Under the pieces are notes generated by a model. It ran no database searches. It had not been told where the DNA came from and saw only the letters and a list, made by a program, of their open reading frames with translations. Positions 12,263-28,340 of a stretch of DNA of 64,000 nucleotides are shown piece by piece (position 1 is the first letter of the stretch; each line of letters begins with the position of its first letter). The translations under genes were made by a program, and so were the position numbers. The stretch is from Ecdyonurus torrentis. Taxonomy: Eukaryota; Arthropoda; Insecta; Ephemeroptera; Heptageniidae. The DNA lies in contig OX439131.1 of the NCBI GenBank assembly GCA_949318235.1, forward strand, positions 37,877,273 to 37,941,272. The letters run 5' to 3'.

Positions 12263-13760
12263 GTAAAATTGAATAATATTAAAACCTGCTTGAGTATTTT
12301 TAAATTAATTTATTAATTGGGATTTTGGTGTATGATAGCTAGATTGAAGTAGAACTTGAAAATAATAGGTATCATGGGTGCATGCGTTGAGTGTAAGGTG
12401 TAAGTGTATGCATAACAACACGGTGCATAATATGCATGTTTTTATGCGTTTAATGATGACGAATGCTCGATGTGAATGCTCTGACGCTAGCTTGCTTAGA
12501 GAGTGGGAGAGGTTTTATTTTTTGCCATATTGTGTCATATTGTGCTAATAGCTCTAATCTCTCTCTCTCTCTCTCTCTCTACTTACCATTTTCTAGTATT
12601 TAAATGTAATTTTTTAAATTTTTAACTTCATGTAGTTGCAGCATTTTTTATTCAACATGTATTATTCAACACAGCCAGGGTCGGACTGGCAATTAAGGGG
12701 CCTCGTCCGCAAAAGGGGTGTAACACCCTCTTTAGGGGCCACAAAGGGGGCGTAACACCCTAGTTACGCCCCTTTTTGGGCCTTAGGGGCCTCCAAACAG
12801 GGGGGGCCACGTCCGCAATTGCGGACTTGCTCTTATGGCCAGTCCGAGCCTGAACACAGCACAACATTATCTAACTTATATTCCTCTAACTTTTATATAC
12901 CAGTCAAAGATTTTTATAATATTTACTTCAACTAAAACAATTGCATTAATTTATTTTAGGAAAAACAGTGAAATACCGGTAATACTTTTGTCGAGTCAAA
13001 ATAGTACCAACAGTTTTGTGATTAATTTACAGGATTATATAGTATATTTTTATGGTAGTTTTATCTATTTTCTTATTTTTTAATATAGGCCTATGATCGA
13101 GTTTATAAATAATTAAAAATGAGCAAATTTATTGTGTGTTTTTATCTGGTTCAAAAAAACTGACTGAACTAATTATGGATAAAACTACCATAAAAATATA
13201 TTACATAATCCTGTAAATTAATCACAAAACTGTTGGTACTATTTTGACTCTACAAAAGTATTACCGGTATATCACTGTTTTACCTAAAATAAAATAATGC
13301 AATTGTTTTAGTTGAAGTAAATATTATAAAAATCTTTGACTGGATATATTATAAAAGTTGGAGGAATGTTGTGCTGTGTTGAATAATATATAAAAGATAT
13401 TAAAATATACTGCAACTACATGAAGTTAAAAAAAAAACAGTTACCGGTATACTAGAAAATGGTAAGTAGAGAGAGAGAGAGAGATTAGAGCTACTATCAC
13501 AATATGGCAAAAAAAAACTCACTCACTAAGCAGGCTAGCGGCAGAGCATTCACATCGACCATTCGTCACCATGGAATGCATATATATAAACATGCATATT
13601 ATGCAATGTGTTGGTGTTCTCACTTGCACTCAACGCATGCACCCATGATCCCTATTATTTTCAAGCTCCATTTCAATCTAGCTCTCACAACAAAATCCCA
13701 ATTATTAAATTAATTAATTTAAAAATACTCAAGCGGGTTTTAATATGTTCTAATCATGTG
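12263..13760. repeat. Large internal palindrome, arms of about 0.6 kb
   Basis: The left arm (12263-13067) and right arm (13175-13760) are diverged reverse complements around a 107-bp loop. Matching landmarks on both arms are the (CT)n/(GA)n tract next to TACCATTTTCTAGTAT, the CAACTACATGAAGTTAA segment, and the AAACTACCATAAAAATATA segment near the loop. The left arm is longer because a hAT-type MITE sits in it. Transcripts crossing it would fold into a long hairpin. Confidence 0.9.
12676..12852. mobile_element. 177-bp hAT-type MITE with 8-bp target duplication
   Basis: The element starts CAGGGTCGGACTGGC and ends with the inverted repeat GCCAGTCCGAGCCTG. It is flanked by AACACAGC at 12668-12675 and again at 12853-12860, a perfect 8-bp duplication. 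Eight-base duplications and CAGGG-type ends are diagnostic of the hAT superfamily. It is GC-rich and non-coding. The right arm of the surrounding palindrome lacks it and preserves the empty site, which proves insertion after the palindrome formed. Confidence 0.95.
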
Positions 13761-14494
13761 TATAAGAGCTTGATGATGCATGCAAACAAAACATATAAAC
13801 TTTGTATTTTAGTTTGAAGATGAGAGATATTTTAATTAGTAAACATATTTAGCAAGTTAGTAACAGATATTTTTTATTGAAAAATGAGTGTTATTTATAA
13901 TGTACGTAAAATATTAACAAGTACAGGAGGGCTTTTCCGTAAGCTCTCGATTCACTTCTTGGTACCAAATTTATTGATAGAACTTATGGATCTCGATACC
14001 GAGAATTGAAACTGTCAAGACTATATAAAAATGTAATTTTGCTTCTTTTGTGCTTTATCTTGCCCTTACATATTTACAATTTAACAGTAAATTAAGCGCA
14101 AAAACATATCAGCAAGCTTGTATGTTGTCTTTTCATTAGGTTAAAATATGTATGTGAATTATTGTTTTTAACTGTTTTTGTGATTTTATATTAAATTTTA
14201 CTGTATTTTTTATTAAACATTGTGATTTAATTTTTGTAATGTCCTTTTTGTATTTAAAAACTGCATTTATTCTTATGTTATTAGACTTTTTAATGTTTTT
14301 TTTATGAATATCAAATCTGTTTAATATTTTGTAAATGTTTTTTAAAAATATATTTTTAAATTTAGGGCAGAACAGTTGTATTTTGTGTATTATTAAAAAA
14401 ATAAAAAGCTAAAAATATTTTGTTGGGGAAAAAAGAAGAAAAATATTGTTATTTTTTAAAAAAATCCCGCTTTTTTTTTTATTAATTTTTGTTT

Positions 14495-14751
14495 TATCCT
14501 GCAGTTTTTAGGTATGCAACCCGCGCAACTTACTCGCTTGTTTTGCGGTAACGCGCAAACACGCAGGTAATAGCCAAGCACAAGACACTTTACTCGCGAA
14601 CTAGCGGGTAATATATTTCAATGCTTTTAGATAGGCAAAAAAAAATTTACCCGTGAAGTTACAGGTAATTCTCGCTATTAAGAGGGAAACATTTCTCGCT
14701 TATTAACGCGTATTTTACCTATAAAGAAGCGAGAGCGTCGAGCTAGGGTAT
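14495..14751 (-). repeat. Right terminal inverted repeat of the 5.2-kb element
   Basis: It is the reverse complement of the left end, best over its outermost 45 bases. It is about 60 bp longer than the left copy because of extra CGCG/GGTAA-containing units, which suggests expansion or contraction of subrepeats. Confidence 0.8.
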
Positions 14752-15489
14752 AATCTCCCGTCATAAGCAGCTGACTATTAACATTCCGTTCCAATGGACA
14801 TAACTTAATATTATATCAATGATAATATGCATATATATAACGTATATTATACTATATATATTATGTGTATACTATAGAAACAATGATAAATTAAAGTAAA
14901 TAATAATAATAATAAAAAAATCATCCATATATTATAATTTGTGCACACCTGCACTGCAAAGATGTCATGCACAAAAGAGTGAATGACAGTGAATGTATAT
15001 ATCAAAATGTGTCTTGATCTGGCCTAAGTCCCAGGGACATTGTGTCGACATAATTATACCGCCATAGTATACAGTTTAACAACTATAGGTGCAAGCCAAA
15101 TGACTTTATGTCGCAATTTATATACTAAAGGACTTTATATACAAACATAGGGAAAATTATTATATATGCGGGAAAAATTGCGATACAATTATATATACCG
15201 ATAAAATTCTTACAAATTCTCTGTAAAATTACATTACAGCAAAAATATATATACGACCTGCGCCATCAATATTACTTATAGAAATTTAAACAAAATGATA
15301 TATTGTTTAAAAACCTCTTGACTTTTTTAAATATATATATTATATAGAATAATCCGAATACTTTGATATTAATTTAAAAATTCACAAAATTGATATAATT
15401 ATTCATATGAATACTATACACTAAAATTTGCAGCAATTTACTGACAAAATTATGGCATCTTGCATAAAATATTGTTATTGTAAATGAAG
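14752..15489. other. AT-rich gene-free stretch
   Basis: I see nothing beyond AT-rich sequence. There are no splice-flanked segments and no RNA gene. Confidence 0.65.
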
Positions 15490-15837
15490 TTAAAGCCATA
15501 GACCACATAAAACAACATGGGCTTTTTAATGAATAAATACGAAATGGGATCTTCAAGACTGATGACAATTTTTACCATGGATGTTACTGTAGCCCCACAC
15601 GAGAGAGCTTGAAAAATACGGTAAAGTATGCAATTTGCGTGAAAACTCATGTTTATGACGTCAGAAACTTGCAAAAATTAGTATGAAAATGTTGTACGGG
15701 TTGCATAAATCGAATTTTCTGATCACTGCTACGGGGCTACAGTTGGGTTTCTAAACAAATCTAAAGTTATTTATGTAAGTCCCATCAAGTGTTTTGTGAT
15801 ATAAATGCTTATGTTTTTATCTGGTCTACTCCTTTAA
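15490..15837. mobile_element. TTAA-flanked MITE, copy 1
   Basis: The repeat shares its full length with the copy at 62795-63139. Both are bordered by TTAA (here 15490-15493 and 15834-15837). The ends are inverted: AGCCATAGACCACATAAAACA at the left and, read on the other strand, AGGAGTAGACCAGATAAAAACA at the right. TTAA duplications are typical of piggyBac-type transposons, so this is probably a non-autonomous piggyBac-like element. The body includes a TGACGTCA palindrome at 15656-15663. It has no meaningful reading frame. Confidence 0.85.
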
Positions 15838-16971
15838 TTTATATTGTAGATATATAAATATATTTATTATTTTGTTAATTGTAAATAATGACTAGACCAA
15901 CATTCGTTATGTAACAACCAATACTATATGAACTGCCTGGTTACAATAAAATTTCTTATTTCTTAAAAAGAAACAAGATTTCATGATCCCCCCCCCCCTT
16001 TTTTTCTTTTCCTCCCTGTTCTTTATTCTTTTCTCATTATACAAATTCATAGTATTTTATCGTATATTTAGCTCGATACACTTGAAAATTTATTCTTCGA
16101 AATCAAAGAACAATGCGTATTTTATATTAAGACATTAGTACTAATAACATTTCTATATGTACAGTAAACTTATTATGTTTTACGTGACTGATCTCAAAGT
16201 TAATATTTTTAATTACTATTAGATTTAAAAATAGAATACTTTAAAATAAACATTACTTTTTTCCCCTTACAGATTCAACTGATTTTATGTACATTAAAGG
16301 ATTTAAAACAATGTAATATATGAGTAAAATTGTACAAAAATTTGATAACATATAGAAGTTATTTTATATTAAAACCTATATAGGCACATAAACATTCAAA
16401 ACATTACCGCTAATGTATTATAGTTAATACTTTAATGCATAAAAATGTATAAAGCAAAATATTGAGCGTTTGTTCGTAAAATAATAATAATGTAAGAGGA
16501 CTAAAATTTTTTTAATCTTTTACAAGAGGATTACATTTTTTTTTCAGCTGAACTGTAAAATAAATCTGTAAGGATGTATTTTTTTTTGTCGGCAAAAAGA
16601 GGAATTTATATGATAAAATAAAAGAAGTGCTCCCGCATTATACATTATTAGTAAGTAATTAATAAAATTTTACATTGTCCTTTTTGCCAATTCATATAGT
16701 TCCTATATATATTTTAGAAATTTACGAGTAAAAGTTTTAATTTGTTTCATACAACTGATATAATGTATAGACAGTTTTTTTTTTATTATTATTTTTATAA
16801 TATAATAATAATGAAAAAAAAGTTTTAATATTAAATAAAAATATATTATAAAGATAATATGTTTATACGTATTTTATTGTTATTATTATTATTATTTTAA
16901 ACACATGGATTGACCTTTCAATCACAGAGCAAATTGTAACAGTAATAGCCTTGTCTGATGTATTTTGTATA

Positions 16972-17005
<34 letters not shown>

Positions 17006-17680
17006 TGTATTATATCCATTATACAAGGGTATATTGTTTCAAAAATATAACAAAAGCGCGATATATGGTAGTTTGTCCAAAACAATTATAACAATACGAA
17101 CAAAATAAAATCTATGTAAAGGGTGATTTATAAATTACAATAACTTTTTATTGTACTTTCACACTATAATGTTTTATTAATTTAAAATTATTAATTATTT
17201 AAAATTAAAATTTATATGCATATAAATGTGTATTACAACCCACCAATAAAAAAAAGTTAAAAAATTATTCAAATAACATACTGTAAGTCAATCTGTATGT
17301 TAAACTCAATTCAATTATAAAAAAAAAGTGTGTTAAATTATTAAAAAAATGTAGCTTTTTACATGGCTTAATAAAGAACTCCTTTTAATTGAAAACGATG
17401 TGATAAAAAGACGTTCGTTCTGTGTGACAACTAATGATCTTACACCTTTTTATTTTTTTAATACAAATTGCTTAACGAGCTTTGTCAATAAAAGAGCTCT
17501 AAAATACGAAGAAAAGTACGTCATTATTGCTGTATATATGAATTAAACAAATTATTCAATGTACCGGGTATCAAAATTTAGCGTAACGAGCATCGTTAAA
17601 AAATTATTATTGAAGAAGCATTAAGTGGATAGCAAAATAATTTAAGTTATTGGGTAAATAGAGTTGTAATCATAATTATA
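15838..17680. other. AT-rich gene-free stretch
   Basis: It contains a C-run at about 15987-15998 and an A-run at about 16977-17004. No exon or RNA gene is supported. Confidence 0.65.
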
Positions 17681-18420
17681 ATCATAAATATGAGGTTGCA
17701 TTCATTCCCTCTCTGGTTAGTTCAATACGAGGACTCACACGGGTTGAAAGTAGAGACAGCAGTGTGTATTCTGCATACTGTTGTGGCACTCACGCCAGAG
17801 AGGATACAACAATCACGTGGTTTGACTGTATTCATGTACCTTATATACATATGTGGAGCAAAATATAAAATCACATCAAATAACAACACAAAGTAAAATA
17901 AAAAAAAGATGCCACAAGTAAAGTGTATAGACAAAACTACACACAGCCTTGGCTTGGCTGATCTATCGCGGTAGAGGTCGCCGCAACTAAAACAGCTGGG
18001 GCAGTAGCAACATGCATTACACCCTAAAGTTCCCAAAAATAATTGTCAGTTTGAAAATAAATCTATGCTATCCTGGGAAACACACACTTTTCTTACCTCG
18101 TGAGCTTGGCGGCCAACTCGGGGAGTTGAGAAGGACCGCACGGCGCTGGCGCTTCACTCACCTCTCCTCGGTGCTCACTTGCCCCACCTTATTCTTTTAC
18201 TTCCCAAAAACCCCTGACTGCCTACCAAGCCTATACCACCCTCCCCCCCCCCCCCCCCCCCCCCTGGTGCGGCGAGGAAGAGCAAGCAAAGCAGACATGA
18301 ACCCTCGCGGTGTGTACCACGCAAGAGAGCTTGCAAGCGAGTTACACCGAGAGAAGCCGAGATGAGCACCATACGCATGGCAAGCAAAAACACGATGACT
18401 CTCAAGTGATCATCCATGCA
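17681..18420 (-). promoter_or_regulatory. GC-rich island 5, possible minus-strand first exon
   Basis: This is one of the strongest GC-rich blocks. On the minus strand a near-consensus donor (CACGAG followed by GTAAGAAAA) ends a possible exon at 18096, and another donor-like GTGAGT lies near 18155. A run of about 22 C is at 18243-18264. GAGCACC words occur at 18170-18176 (minus) and 18364-18371 (plus). No start codon opens a convincing frame upstream of the donor, so if it is an exon it is untranslated. A promoter island with an alternative first exon fits best. Confidence 0.3.
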
Positions 18421-19200
18421 CGAGTAAAGAATCTCTCCTACGCATTAATTAAAATACAATGATTGATCACGTAGTCAGAAACCAGACATCGAAGCATCCC
18501 AATTCATATCAATGCTGCGATGCTCGAGTGGTGTAATAAGTTATACAAGTAACTACTTCTTTGATGGGAATCATATCTAGTTTACATATTACGCTCCATT
18601 AGATTACAGCGAACGTGACATTCAATTCATTTTGCTATGCTTTCATTTTACTCAACGATTCTATGAATGCTATTATATTCGAAAATGCAATCATGAAGTA
18701 TATGAGGAGATCGGAGACTGAGATGATGAAACATAAAAAAATGTTTTTTTCTTTCTTTCTTTTTTCCATTGAAAAACATTGACGAGTAAACTAATAATAA
18801 TAAAAAATAATAATTCATTAAAAAAAAAAAATGAATCGCCCACGTGAGAGTATGCATTTCTTCTTTGAAATAACAATCAATGAAAAATAATTATTGTATT
18901 GACCTCAATACAAGACTCGATATTGTAAATAAACAAACGTTGCCCGAAAGCTTCACCAAGAGTGATGCGTAGGCAACCCGCATGGTATATGTAACAAGAA
19001 GGTTGCAGCAAAGTCAGGCGTCAGGTCTAAGACAGTAGCCATGTTGTTTGGTTCACACAGATGCGAGTGAGAGAGAGCGAGACAATTTGTAAAACATTTC
19101 TAGCATTGGAGTAGTGGTAAAAATTTAAAAGGATGATGATTTTTTAATTTTTTTTTTACTCAATGTTTTGACTTTTGAGGTAATAATTCAGAGTAAATCA
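18421..19200. other. AT-rich gene-free stretch
   Basis: No gene is seen. A GTAGCCATGTTG string of Pho/YY1 type lies near 19037. Confidence 0.6.
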
Positions 19201-20110
19201 CGAGTGTCGCGCGCGCACACATTAATGTGGGTGTAAGTATCAAACACTCGTGGCTGGCTCATGAGGATGAGGAGGACTGTATAGTTGGGGTGCTATGTTT
19301 TGGTGAGTCAGTTGTAAGCGAAGCAAAACGATGCCGACGTCGCGACTTAAAGGACGAGGTTCGGTCACACACGTCGGCAAATCTCTTGCAGCGGTCTCTC
19401 TATAAGCAACAGCAGGAGCAGCAGCGAGATAGCAAGCAAGGACCAGGCAAGCAAGCAAGCAGCCGCAGCAGCCAAGAGGCACGCGTCTAAGTTTAGATCA
19501 TGGCACGGGCCTCCTCTCTGGGCACGTGGCCATCACCATGTGCATACAAACTGAAGACGAGAAAACCGCACCCCTACGTCACTCTTCCAACACCAATACA
19601 AGCAATTTTTCATAATATTACACCAGAGATTCATTGAAACTTACAAAATTTGTCTAGACTTTTTGTGTCAGTGTAAACTGCATTTCATTAACAATATTCA
19701 TATAAACATTTACTGAATACTTAAATTATTCTTTTTTATTTTATAGTTGGAAAATTAACGAGCTTTAAAGAAATGCAGACAGCAAAAATACACAATTTGA
19801 AGTCTCAAACTGATAACCAGAAACAAAAATAAAAATAAATGTAAATATCTTCATATTTGGCATCAATAGTTAAAATTGATGACGTGAATGGATGGTTTAA
19901 AAGGCTCGTGAGTGTTCGGAGGTCCAGAGAGAAGAAGACGTGCAAAGGGGGAAGGAAGGATGCTGTGTGCTGCTGTTGCGTTACGGAGGGAGCACGGAGG
20001 GGTTCTCAAGTCACTACTGTTACTGCCGACGCCTAAGCCACAGCCTCTGGCGTCTCTCGCTGCCTTTTATGGTGCGACTCTGGAGCACACACCATCATCC
20101 TAGCTTTTAA
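19201..20110. other. GC-rich islands 6 and 7
   Basis: Two blocks (about 19201-19580 and 19900-20110) are separated by AT-rich DNA. The first has CAG/AGC-rich and (GCAA)n stretches at 19400-19480. The open frame across it ends in a Gln/Ser-rich tail that simply follows those repeats. The second is followed by a long pyrimidine tract (20110-20180). No protein family is recognised. Confidence 0.35.
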
Positions 20111-20650
20111 CTCCTTTCCTCCCTCTTTTTTTCTTTTTCTTTTTCTTTTTTTTTTTCTTCTTCGTCTTCTCTCCCTAAACTCATGCATGGTTTGAACCCC
20201 TCTCGCATACAAACACATATACTTTCAAGATACAATGTTATACATATAATGTTAAAAAACAAGCAACCCTTTTCTATACGGCCTCGCACTTAAGTTTTAA
20301 GTACATATAGCCGGAAATTCACCCTCTAAAAAAGCAGTCACTGACCTCTAAAAATTATGAGTATAATAAAGTATTATTTAAAACTAAATGTCTTTTTCTT
20401 GCTCTTTTGTATCAGGTCAAATGTAGATTGCGTATAATGTTTTCTTTCTTCCAAGTGCATATATATCGTGCGCCAGATGTAATATAATGTTGCAATACAT
20501 CCTATGGTTGATTGTACGAGGTGCCAGAATATCTAATGTATGAGCTAATGACATTTTAACTCTTCATACATACGTATGCAGACATTGTCACTACAATGTT
20601 TAATGTTTATGTTTCAAATGTCATTTAAAGTTAAAAAAATAAATATGTAC

Positions 20651-20913
20651 AACAGCGCCATGATGTAAAGGAACCTAACTACTCAACTTACAATCATAAA
20701 ATTACGGTATTATGATTTTTTTTTGTTTTTTTACAAAAAATTGTGTTTTTTTTTACGCCTTATGATTTAATACATTAAAAAAAAAAAAATTTAAATTACG
20801 TATTAATTGCATTTCTTTTTATAAGAAGTATAAATTTTTAAAGTAAGATTTTTTTTTTTTAAAACCAAACGTTTTGGTTCTAGTCTACGGCACTAGTTTT
20901 TCTGTGGCGCTGT
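20651..20913. repeat. Possible small element with 10-bp inverted ends
   Basis: AACAGCGCCA at 20651-20660 faces TGGCGCTGTT at 20904-20913. The ends are GC-rich in an AT-rich context. No target duplication is seen and there is no second copy in the window, so this may be coincidence. Confidence 0.3.
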
Positions 20914-22639
20914 TTCAAAGTAAAGAAGTTAAATTTTTGTTGATGTCTCGGAAATGTTCATTATATATTTATATAAAAAAAAAGAAGAGTAATAAAGCAC
21001 ATTTACGTTTTGTCTATTCCCCCCTCCCTCCCTTCCCTAGAGGTCAAGAGCCAATTCACCCCATGAGGAGATGAAAATCATTGTATACGCCTAATTTTCA
21101 GCATTTCATGTTAAAGCAATCATAAACTCTCTTCATTATATAAAATAAGAAGTAAATTTCAAAGCATATAATGTACAACTTTGTATACATATAATAACTA
21201 TCAAGACGATTATTTAATTTTACTTTTAGGAGGTTATAATAAATATCAGTAGCAATAAGCAAATAATATGATTTAAATAATTTAAGTTTAAACATTTTAA
21301 TTTTAAATTTCCTTACTTGTGATAAATTGCCTCGCGAAATTTTGCTTCCCGAGCAGTGAAGGAAATGAAGTAATTCGTCACGACATAGTATCAGGTGTAA
21401 CGGAAAATTCTGATATAACAAAATATAAACATACACTAACTTAAATACGTTGTAGATAGTAGATAAAATAAATGTTACAGTAATTTTTGTTATCAAGTAT
21501 AAATAAAAAATAAATAATTATACTATATAATAAAGCATTTACGAAAATACGAAAATAATTCTAAATTTCGGACAAATACATTTTTTTTTAAATATACATA
21601 ATGTTAAAAAATATATTATATTATAAAAGTACTGTCTTTTCAAATTTGAATATTACATAAAATGCAAGCAAAAGAAAAATTGTCAAAATTACACAACATG
21701 ATTATTCATTGTGTACTTATGATTGAGATGATAATATATTTTACCATTCAATCATTGATGGCGCTAAATTTGCAATGTTTTTCTTATGAGAAAAACGCAC
21801 TGAATTTAAATGGTAAAAATTAATATCACAATCGTGATAATAATATGAAATATTTTTGAATTCCATGCATAAATAAAATAAAATTTGATAGATAGCGATG
21901 TTTACAAAATCATTTTCGTTGCAGTACACAGTTTTTAAAATTATTGTTTTGATGATTCGTTATTAAATACTCTTTTTCATAACCATCTAAAGTAATAATA
22001 AGATAACTATATAGAAGATGAGAAGAGCAATGCCAATATATACTTCGTAATTACATATAATTTTATTATCATTACTGTATTTATTAAATATAATCTAAAT
22101 ATCATAACATTTACACATAGAAATTGTGCGTTAGGAATTTAATGGTAAATAGAAAACAAAATGATAATAGAATCAAAATTATAATACAATGATTTATAGA
22201 AAGTAACGATAGACGAATAACAACAAAATATAAACAATCAATTAATAGGAAATGAATTTTAAATTAAATTCTTTTGCTATAATGCATAACATATAATTTT
22301 ATTACATAAAGAACATTGTATTTGAAAGACGAAAAAATTAATTCTTTTATGTATTTATTCCATGTACGATCCATGTATATTCCTTTCCTCTACCATCTTT
22401 GTATTATGTCTATATATTTTTTTTTACAACATTATCATCACGTGGTTTGCCTCCAGCGAGTATGTCGGTGTGAAACAATGGTTTTGTGAAGACGTTACAC
22501 ACACACTATAACGTTTACGTGTCTCTCGCACTTTTGCTGTTGTGTCTTCTATAATCATACATTCATAAAGTAGACATCTCTATATATGTATAATGTACTC
22601 TTTACAACGATGTCCTATCAAGATACAAGCTAGTAAGTC

Positions 22640-22703
<64 letters not shown>

Positions 22704-23815
22704 AGATGTGAACTAAAGATGAACTTCTGATGGTTGTGTTTCAATAGAAAAGCTTTTAAAAGTACAAGATGAAGAAGAAAAAGAATCGAGACAGAGAGAG
22801 ATCTTTAGAAATTTACGTTCATGTGCTGCAAAAGAGATTAATTGAATTCAGTTCAATGCTTTGTTTTAATAAGATTTTGTTCAATAACGATAGCACGTAT
22901 TGTTGTATTAAATACAATTGATTTTATGGTCTTATAACAACAAAAATATATATATTTTTTTAGTATATTATAGTATATTTCAGAAATAATATTCGTAAGA
23001 AAGTGTGAAGTGAACACATACAGCCAGTTAGTTAATATATATATAATTAAGTATAACATGAAAAGTGCATTATGATTTAACTATTTCATTTTTTTTTTAC
23101 ATTTAATATGGATTGGTATGATATAAGAAAACAATAAAGCATATTTGATGACGCTAACAAACACGTTATATTCACTTTTATAGATAAAAATAATATATAT
23201 TGTACAGTACATAAAAATAATTCACTTAAATGAGAGATAAAAAGAACTTTCATGTAAATTTCAGTATATAGTCGTTGTTTTTATATAAATAATGCGAGAA
23301 AAGAATTATGCAAATAGAACATTGATTACTATTCTTCATTAAGTATATAGCTTCAAATTAAAATAAAGAAAAATGTAGTAGCCAATATTTATATATTTTA
23401 TACAATGTGGGGGAGTTGAATTGTGATTGGTATATTGATTGAACTCAAGGTCTTTTATTCATCTTGTGGCGGGTCGGCAATGAACAAGACTTACTTACAA
23501 AAAAAAAAAAATAATAATAATAATAGAAAACTTGAACATAAATTAACTGCATGTTCTAGAGGTAGTTGAGATTATAAAGTGATAACAATTATAACTTATA
23601 GTAAGTAACTATGCTTTAATACTTAAGTAACATTGCATATTAGATTAATGTTACTAGCAATGCTGATTACAATCATCCAACTATACGTACTGTACGTAAG
23701 TTTGATTTTTATTATTATTATTATTCTAAAAGAAATTGCAATGTAAACATTTTTGTGTGTGCATGTATGTGTGTTGAGGGTTTAATATTTTGATCATCAA
23801 AAACTCTTTGCCAAA

Positions 23816-23961
<146 letters not shown>

Positions 23962-25207
23962 GGGGAGATAGTTAGAGACAAAAAGAAGTAGAGACTTGGA
24001 GAACTAAAATTGAATACCAGAACTAGACACCAGAACTTTTCAAATATATTTTATTCCTCATTCGTATTAATATTTAATACTGAAAACACTAGTTGGTAGT
24101 ACCAACTTGGTACATATAATTAAACTAACAATAGCACTGAAAGTAAGTAAGTAAGCAAATAAGTGTTATAGTTAAGTAGCTTGTTACAATACGATTGCAT
24201 GATGTGCCCACACCCACTTCACCTGGCCTTGCTATGGAACTTGCGTCATATGTATCGAGCAGACCTTCGTTATATTCAAACTCTCCACATGAGGGAGAAA
24301 CTTTTAAAGACACTTCTAAATTAATGAACGTTGAGTAATTACATGTTTTGGCCACTCCAGAAACTTTTTAAATAAATAATTAAAATGAAGGGGATCATAC
24401 TAATACACAGAGCTAAAATAGCGTATATATTTAATACAAATATAAAAATTTCAATTATAATTTTTTTTTTATATAAACATGTTACGAAATCATAAAATAA
24501 TCAGAAGCAGATTTTCTAACTATATATGAATACAAAAAAAGTAAAAACTAATTTTTTTTAAGAAATATATTATTTGACTTATATAAAATGTTATAACAAA
24601 AACTTCTTTCAATTTTTATAAGAAAGAAAAAAGAATAACAAAATATAAAAAATATTATTTTATGTAAGATTTTAATAATATATAATATTTACTTTTTCAA
24701 AAGATATAACTATATACGGCAAATTAAAGAGGGGGAAAAAAAGTCATATAATTTGTGTTATTATTATTATTATGTTTAATATAGCAACATCGAAGATTAT
24801 ATAAAATTAATTTTACGCAATGTATTTCAGAATATCAAAGTTTTAAAAGTAGTAGAAGCTTTTTTATATGCAACAAAAGATTTCCGGATCAAGTCAACCT
24901 TTGTTATATATTTTATAACATATACAAGTATATATATAAGACGCAGGTTGTGTAAGCTTCTTATTCCATTAGAAAATTCTTCAAAGATGTCATGCATGCA
25001 CATTTATTATTATTATTTTTATATAAGATTCACTAATAATTTTACGTAAGCTGTATAATTTAAAAGTAAGCACCGCGTTTGCTTTGCAGCTAATATAAAA
25101 ATATAATATCATTATAATTATCTTTTTACATAAATTTTCGATACACGTAAAATACATTGAAATTATATAAAGTAAGCAAACATGCAATTAATAAAAAGTA
25201 GACACAG

Positions 25208-25331
25208 TAACCCCGGTAAGCTGCGACGCTAACTAACTAGTTAAACCGTAGTTAAGTTGTTATTTTGATTGTTGCAACAATTAAAAAAAAGATAACTAAG
25301 GTTTAACTAGAGGTTGCAGCTTACAGCCATA
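25208..25331. mobile_element. Hairpin MITE, copy 1
   Basis: A core of about 109 bp (25216-25324) starts GTAAGCTGCGAC and ends GTTGCAGCTTAC, with inner arms CTAGTTAAACC/GGTTTAACTAG and a TTGTTGCAACAA centre. It would fold into one hairpin. The same element recurs at 63531-63653. TA dinucleotides border the shared sequence on both sides in both copies. It is non-coding. Confidence 0.85.

Positions 25332-28340
<3,009 letters not shown>

Larger units (their letters stand above)
9589..14751. mobile_element. 5.2-kb composite element with long terminal inverted repeats
   Basis: The left end (9589-9785) and the right end (14495-14751) are reverse complements. The outer 45 bases, beginning ATACCCTAGCTCGACGCTC, differ at one position. 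Similarity continues more loosely inwards to GGTTGCATACC and CAGGATAA. The ends are rich in short TTACC/GGTAA plus CGCG/GCTA words arranged back to back, as in foldback elements. Inside are splice-like transposon gene remnants (10.8-11.4 kb) and a large palindrome (12263-13760). I found no clear target-site duplication beyond a possible AT. Foldback or other long-TIR DNA transposons are the best comparison; the superfamily is not established. Confidence 0.75.

Noticed and set aside
12835..13083. Plus-strand open frame of 82 codons
   Set aside because: It crosses the end of the hAT MITE and the palindrome arm, so it is accidental.
20161..20300. B-box-like GGTTCAAACC on the minus strand
   Set aside because: No matching A-box upstream at tRNA spacing.
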